A DNA stretch of 64,000 nt from Colius striatus (lineage: Eukaryota; Chordata; Aves; Coliiformes; Coliidae): the NCBI RefSeq assembly GCF_028858725.1, contig NC_084759.1, positions 87,774,944 through 87,838,943 on the forward strand, given 5' to 3'. Position 1 is the stretch's first letter. Every line of letters begins with the position of its first letter. Below, in pieces: positions 59,141 to 64,000 of this stretch. The notes under the pieces are model-generated. The model was not told where the DNA came from and did not search any database. It saw only the letters and a program-made list of their open reading frames with translations. The translations under genes and the position numbers were made by a program.

Positions 59141-61569
59141 CCTCCAGGACGATCTGAAAGTCGTCCGAAGCAAGCTGTTTTAGGGCAGATGCAACAATAA
59201 AGTATATTGAAATAAGTCTGCGGTTGGTGAGTTTCCAGCGTTACTTAATGGCACTCACGGTAAACAGTCCCTCTCTGTGCTAGCGGGGAAAATCATCCAG
59301 ACACAAGCACATTCCACCCTCTTTAGGGCTCCCTGGCTGTTATTATAGTTATTGCATTACTCTGGTGTAAGCCTTTTGTAACTAAGCTTCTATAAAGCCC
59401 CGCTTACAAGCACCCTGATTAGAATTTTCCTTGCCAGTAACCAAAGGCCACCCGCTTTCCAGTGCTATACAGAGGGAGCCGTCAACAGCCACCCCTCTGA
59501 ATGTATGCTTTGTTCCTGGCAACAAGGAAACGAGTGGGCTTCTATTGGGGAGAATGCAACCCTTCTTTTAAATATCACACAGCGAGAGCTGATGGGGCAC
59601 CGGCCTTCAGAGAGGCCGCGGTGGAGGCAGAGAGACGCGGCAGGGTCACGGGAACGCAGAGTAGCCGAGCCCTAATGCTACCCACGAAGCGGCTGCCACT
59701 CAGCCGTTGGCTAGAGGATCATCTGGCTGATCCTGGCTCAGGGGCCGGCAGGGACTGAGCCGGGGCCTGGAGGGAGAAGAAAAGGAGGACGTTGGATAAT
59801 GGTTTCCCAGCAGCACCCACCACTCTGGCACCCGGATGCGGAGCAGGCAAAGGTCTGAAGATCTGCGAAGTGCAGAGAGACAAGGACACCTAGCCGCGGG
59901 AGATGGACAGGATTCTTCGGGGGGCCTACCTGGAGCACCAGAGTCCCCTCTCCCCCCCGTCCCATCGCCCACCCGGGGACACTTGGCACCCTGGGAAAGC
60001 AAACCTAGGGCAGGTTAGAACATTGCGTTTTCTGCGAACACGGCTTGGCTGCTGGGCACCCCCGTCTCCAGGGACGAGGAATCCTCTGCTGGCGGGGAAG
60101 AAGCCCGACTGCCCCCCTTCCCCGGGGCGCTCCCCCAGGCAGCTGCAGCCCGGCAGCCGGCCGGCCTTCCCCCCGGCGGCCTCCGCAGCCAGCCCAGCTA
60201 TTGTGAGCGCCCGAGAGCCCGTCTCGCCGGGTGTAAGCAATTACTGTGATATGTCCAACATGTATGTTAGTGACATTACCAAGGAGGTGAGAGCTTGGTG
60301 CTCAGAGGGCTGAAACGCTGGACTTTCACTTTCATTCAGGATGTGTGTAAAGCAGTCTTTTCTCAACTCGCCTGATTTTAAACTTCCTCTAAACCTCACT
60401 TCGCCTCCCCCCCCCCCCCCCCCCCCCGCCCCGCCTTCGCTCGGAGAACAGCAACGAGAGACCGAGAGGAAACACGCTGCTGCTGTGCAAAATGTGGACC
60501 ATGTGTGGGAACTATTTACTCAGAGTGCAACTGCAGGCACCAGGCGAGGGGCTGGCAGAGCCGGGGGGGCAGTGGAGAGAGAGGCTACGTCTCTTTTTTT
60601 TCCCCCCCTCTTTCCCAAAGCCAAACCACGTCGCTGTGTGTGTAACGGTGCATTTTACTGACTTCTCGCTGGGCACGTGTTGGTTGGGGTTTTTGTTTTG
60701 TTTTGTTGTGTTTTTTTTTCAGCCCAAGGCTTTCGCGATCTCCTTTTGTGCTTACGCACCTCAAGCCTCCGCTGGCAAAGGGTTAAATCTTCGGAGCTCT
60801 GCAAGGAAGCAGTTGAGTTTCAACACACAAAAAAAAAAAAGAAAGAAAAATGGGGGGGGGGGGGGGGAAGAAAGGAATGGGAGCGTGAAAAAAGCGGGCA
60901 AAGAAGGCTGCACGGCCCCCTGATCGTCCTTTTGGCTGCTGTAGAATAATAAAAATAATTAATAACAACAATAATGCTCAACCTTTCATTTCTATTTGGC
61001 TGCATCAGGAAGTGTCTCTGGCCTTGAAGCTCCCTATTACCTCTCTTCCTCCCCCCACCCCCCTCCCGCGTCCTTTCCCTGGGAAGTGAGAAGAAAAAGG
61101 TCTGCAGCTGACAAATATTATCCATCCTTTTCATCGATCGGAGCATATACAGATGTGATAGCTTGATGTACACTGCAAACCGGCTGATCCATCGCTTTCT
61201 CCCTCTCTGGCTCTGGTTCGGCCCCCTCCTCCTCCTCCCGCTTTGTTCTCCCCCCCCCCCCCCCCCCCGCCTTTCCCTCTCTTTAAATAGATTTCAAGGC
61301 GCTGCCTGTTGGAGAGCAGCTCTCCAGAGAGAGCGAGCTATTGCTTCCCTACCGATAGCCTCCCCCCTTCTCCGGTTTCCAAACAGAAAACAATCCTCGG
61401 CTCGAGGAACCTGTGCTGGGCTGCAGGAAGGAGTTAAACCGGCAGCGAAGAGCGAGATAAGGAGGCAGCTCCCTGCACCGTCTCTTTCGAGCCCTGTGTA
61501 AAGAAAAACAAAACAAAAAAAAAGAAAAAAAAAAGGAGAAAAATAAACAGAAATGCAAATAGCGGCTCC
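59141..61569. other. Non-coding spacer with C and G homopolymers
   Basis: No gene is recognised. It contains C tracts of 21 (60407-60427) and 19 bases (61250-61268), a 16-base G tract (60852-60867) beside an A run, a small GC-rich patch near 60040-60230 and a POU octamer at 61553-61560. Confidence 0.4.
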
Positions 61570-64000
61570 CCGTCGTGCGCTATCACGTTGGGAGGGGACG
61601 GTTTGTCTCGGGCCATGACCGACCAGGGCTCCTGGCCGCGGCACGAGCTGCCCCGAGTCCCGTGCTGGCCGAAGCGGACGGGCGGGCGGGAGGCGGCTGG
61701 CGACGCGGAGCGAAAGGGTTAAGCCTCCCCTCCACCGCCCTCCTCTCTCGCCAGAGAATAAGCGCTCGCATGAAGCGTTTCTGGGGAGGCAGGCTGCTAG
61801 CAGGCCTTTCGCCGTGGATCCATGGCTACCTCGCTGCCTGTCACTGACACGGTGACCCTCCCCTGGTGCTCCGTGCGGTCCTCGCGGGCTGTTTGTTAGC
61901 AGGCACTTGCCATCAGTTTTTCGAAGGGTTAGCCAAGATCCTCGACCCTTGCAGTCCGGGAGGCATTAAGAAACCGCCTTTGTATCTGCATGCACTTACA
62001 TTAAAAGAAACCCCAAAAGGCGAGGAGGAGGCGAGGGTGGGAGAACAGCCCTCCCCGAGTGGGGCGCGACCCGGGGCAGTGGGCTGGAGGCTCTTCCCGG
62101 GAGGGCGTGGGGACCCCCGCCGGCATCTCCGATGTGGCACCGCGCCGCAGCACAGGCAGCTCGCCCGCGGAAGGGTTGGGGTGGCCCTCGCCGCCAGCCT
62201 GCCCCAGACTCCGCTCCCCCGGCAAGACCTGCCCGGTGCCCGCCCGGTGCTGGAGAGAGCCAGCCGGCGGCGGGGCTGCCGAGGCGAAAATGGAGTGGGA
62301 GGAGGGAAAAGTGCTACCCGGAGAGCTGTTGTGACAGATGCTAAGCTGTGCCCTACGCGTGCTGGTGAGAGAAGGAGTTAAAAGCAAGCTGGTTTTTCGA
62401 TCGAGCCGCTTCCCCGAGCGTCGGAAGGAGCGGCTTGCTAGAAAGCCGTCCATCAGCAACCAGTCCAACCTGCCCGTGATAATATGCGATCAACACCAAA
62501 TCACCCCCGCTAGGCACGATCCATCATCGCTACGATGCAATGGGCCCTTGTATGGATGTGTCTACACGGGGGGCGGGCGGGGAACGAAGGGGAGGGAGCG
62601 GAAAGAGAGAGAGGGAGAGCGCGTGTAGATTTGTGTGCGGGGGGGGGGGGGGCCCGCATCATCCTCCGGAATGGAAATCGCCGCCTCCCCCGGCTCTCGG
62701 CGAGCGAAGCTGTCCGACCCAGCGGAGCCGAAAGTTGCTGGGCCGGGGCTGAGCGGGGAGCCTGGCACACAGCCCCGCCGCCGCCTCCGGCTGACATCAG
62801 CCTCCCCTCCCCCCTTCTCGCTCCTCCTGGGCAAGCTTGACTGGCGTAAAATTTAATAATTAATAGGGTGAAATTGATTAAAGGGCTGGGGCGCACGATG
62901 GGGGCGCTCGGAGGGCCCTTCCCCTTCCCGGCCGCCTCAGCATCCGCCTCCCTGCCGGCAGCGGCCCGGGAGCGGGGACTGGCCGCCGCCGCCGAGCCGG
63001 GGGAAGCTCCGGGGCAGCCCCAGCCCGAGCAGGAAGGAAAAGGGCGGCGGGGACCGGGGAGGGGGAGGAAGGCGGCGGTTTGCAGAAGCAAACTCCGCTG
63101 GGTGGCTGACTGTAACCGAGATCGGCCGCACTAGCAGCGGCGGCGGGCGGGAGATGGCCCCGCGGCTGGCTCGGCTCGCGCAGCTGGGGGTGTGTGTGTG
63201 TCTGCGCGTGTGGATGTGTGTACAAAGCCGGGTCCCGGGAGCTGCCCGAGGGCGATTCTCGGTACCACAAGGCCAGCCTTTCCCTCCCCCCCGCCCCCCG
63301 CGCCCCCCGAGACTCCCGCTTTTTCCCCTACCGCCATCAGGCTCTGCTACGGAGGGAGTGGGGAACCGCAGGGGACGCGGCTGGGCCGGCGCACACCTCA
63401 GCCTCCAACCTCGCGGAGGTGGGAAAGGGTTAAACGTTGGAGGGGGACGGGGAGGAGGAGGAAGGGGGATGGGTAGCGAAGGGGGGGGGGGAGCTGCCGA
63501 GCACAGCGCTGAGCGCAGGGAAACCACAGCGCACCTGGGCTCGGCTCGGGAGCCGGAACGAGCCGCCGCCTCCTCCTCTCTTTCCCTCCCTCCCGCCCTT
63601 CCTCCAGCTCGGTGCCTGCCAGGCCCGTATCACGGCTCTATCTCTGCAGCAGCGGGAGCTCAGCTCCTCCGTTCCTATCAGCTGCTCCTTCTAACCCCAG
63701 TGACCCAGATAAGCGCGGCGGCCTTCCTCCCGCTTCATGGCCCGCCCGCCAGCGCGCCGGGGCCCCCCGGCCTGGCTTCCCATCCGCCCCGCTCGCCCGC
63801 TGCGCTGCCTCCCGCGGGGCTGCCGAGCCGCCTCCCCTAGCCCGGCCCGCCGCCTGCATCCCCAGCGGCCGTTTCCCGGCTCCGATCTCCGGCTGGTACA
63901 GCAAACGTGGCTCGACGCCTGCCCCCTCACTGGGCTCTCCCCCCCCCCCCCCCCCGTGCCCCTCTCGGACGGCTTGGGGTCATTGTTTGCCTGCGCCGCG
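61570..64000. promoter_or_regulatory. CpG island 14 (runs to the window edge)
   Basis: CpG-dense DNA with a short AT-richer gap near 62460-62540 and another at 62840-62885. It contains a 14-base G tract (62639-62652), a GT repeat at about 63189-63222 and a 17-base C tract (63939-63955). The island continues past the right end. No exon is recognised. Confidence 0.45.

Noticed and set aside
10713-64000. A second protein-coding gene (for example the ATP6AP2 side of the mammalian neighbourhood)
   Set aside because: I found no exon matching neighbouring genes known from mammals. Short exons could escape reading by eye, so this is absence of evidence only.
1-64000. CRISPR array, operon, phage or plasmid features, tRNA and rRNA genes
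   Set aside because: The spliced vertebrate gene and CpG islands show this is animal nuclear DNA, and no regularly spaced repeats or cloverleaf-like RNA genes were seen.

Overview
This window is nuclear DNA from a land vertebrate, most likely a sauropsid and probably a bird. It carries the 5' half of BCOR (BCL6 corepressor) on the minus strand, with normal GT-AG introns and no operon-like organisation. Reasons for sauropsid: the introns are short, interspersed repeats are almost absent, the DNA is rich in CpG islands, and the one recognisable transposon is an old CR1 3' end of the type common in birds, crocodilians and turtles. Bird rather than turtle or crocodile is inference.

Layout, 1-10712: BCOR reads right to left. 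Five coding exons can be placed by matching the protein and the splice sites: exon 2 with the start codon (10712-10580, ATG at 10665), exon 3 (9155-9077), the large exon 4 (8179-5351), an 18-codon cassette exon (4644-4591) and the next exon (4108-3925). Reading phase agrees across every junction, giving the first 1077 residues plus one base of the next codon. The ankyrin repeats and the PCGF1-binding PUFD domain of BCOR must lie to the left of base 1. Exon numbers follow the human-style gene and are inferred.

Layout, 10713-64000: about 53 kb of upstream DNA with no coding exon I can recognise. It alternates between CpG islands (near 13.3, 15.2, 17, 19.6, 27.7-31.7, 33, 34.3, 36.1-39.9, 41, 42.5-44.1, 52.2-55.9, 57.6 and 61.6-64 kb) and AT-richer blocks that look like developmental regulatory sequence (for example 23.4-24.1, 33.7-34.1, 35.7 and 56.0-56.4 kb). 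At least one island must hold the non-coding first exon of BCOR. A candidate with a good splice donor lies at 30198. The many long open frames here are by-products of GC-rich, low-complexity DNA.

How it fits together: BCOR is a corepressor recruited by BCL6 and a subunit of a variant Polycomb complex (PRC1.1) that is targeted to CpG islands. The upstream archipelago of islands is what a Polycomb-controlled developmental gene would be expected to have, and could even be a target of BCOR's own complex. That last point is a hypothesis. I found no CRISPR array, virus, tRNA, rRNA or undescribed coding system.
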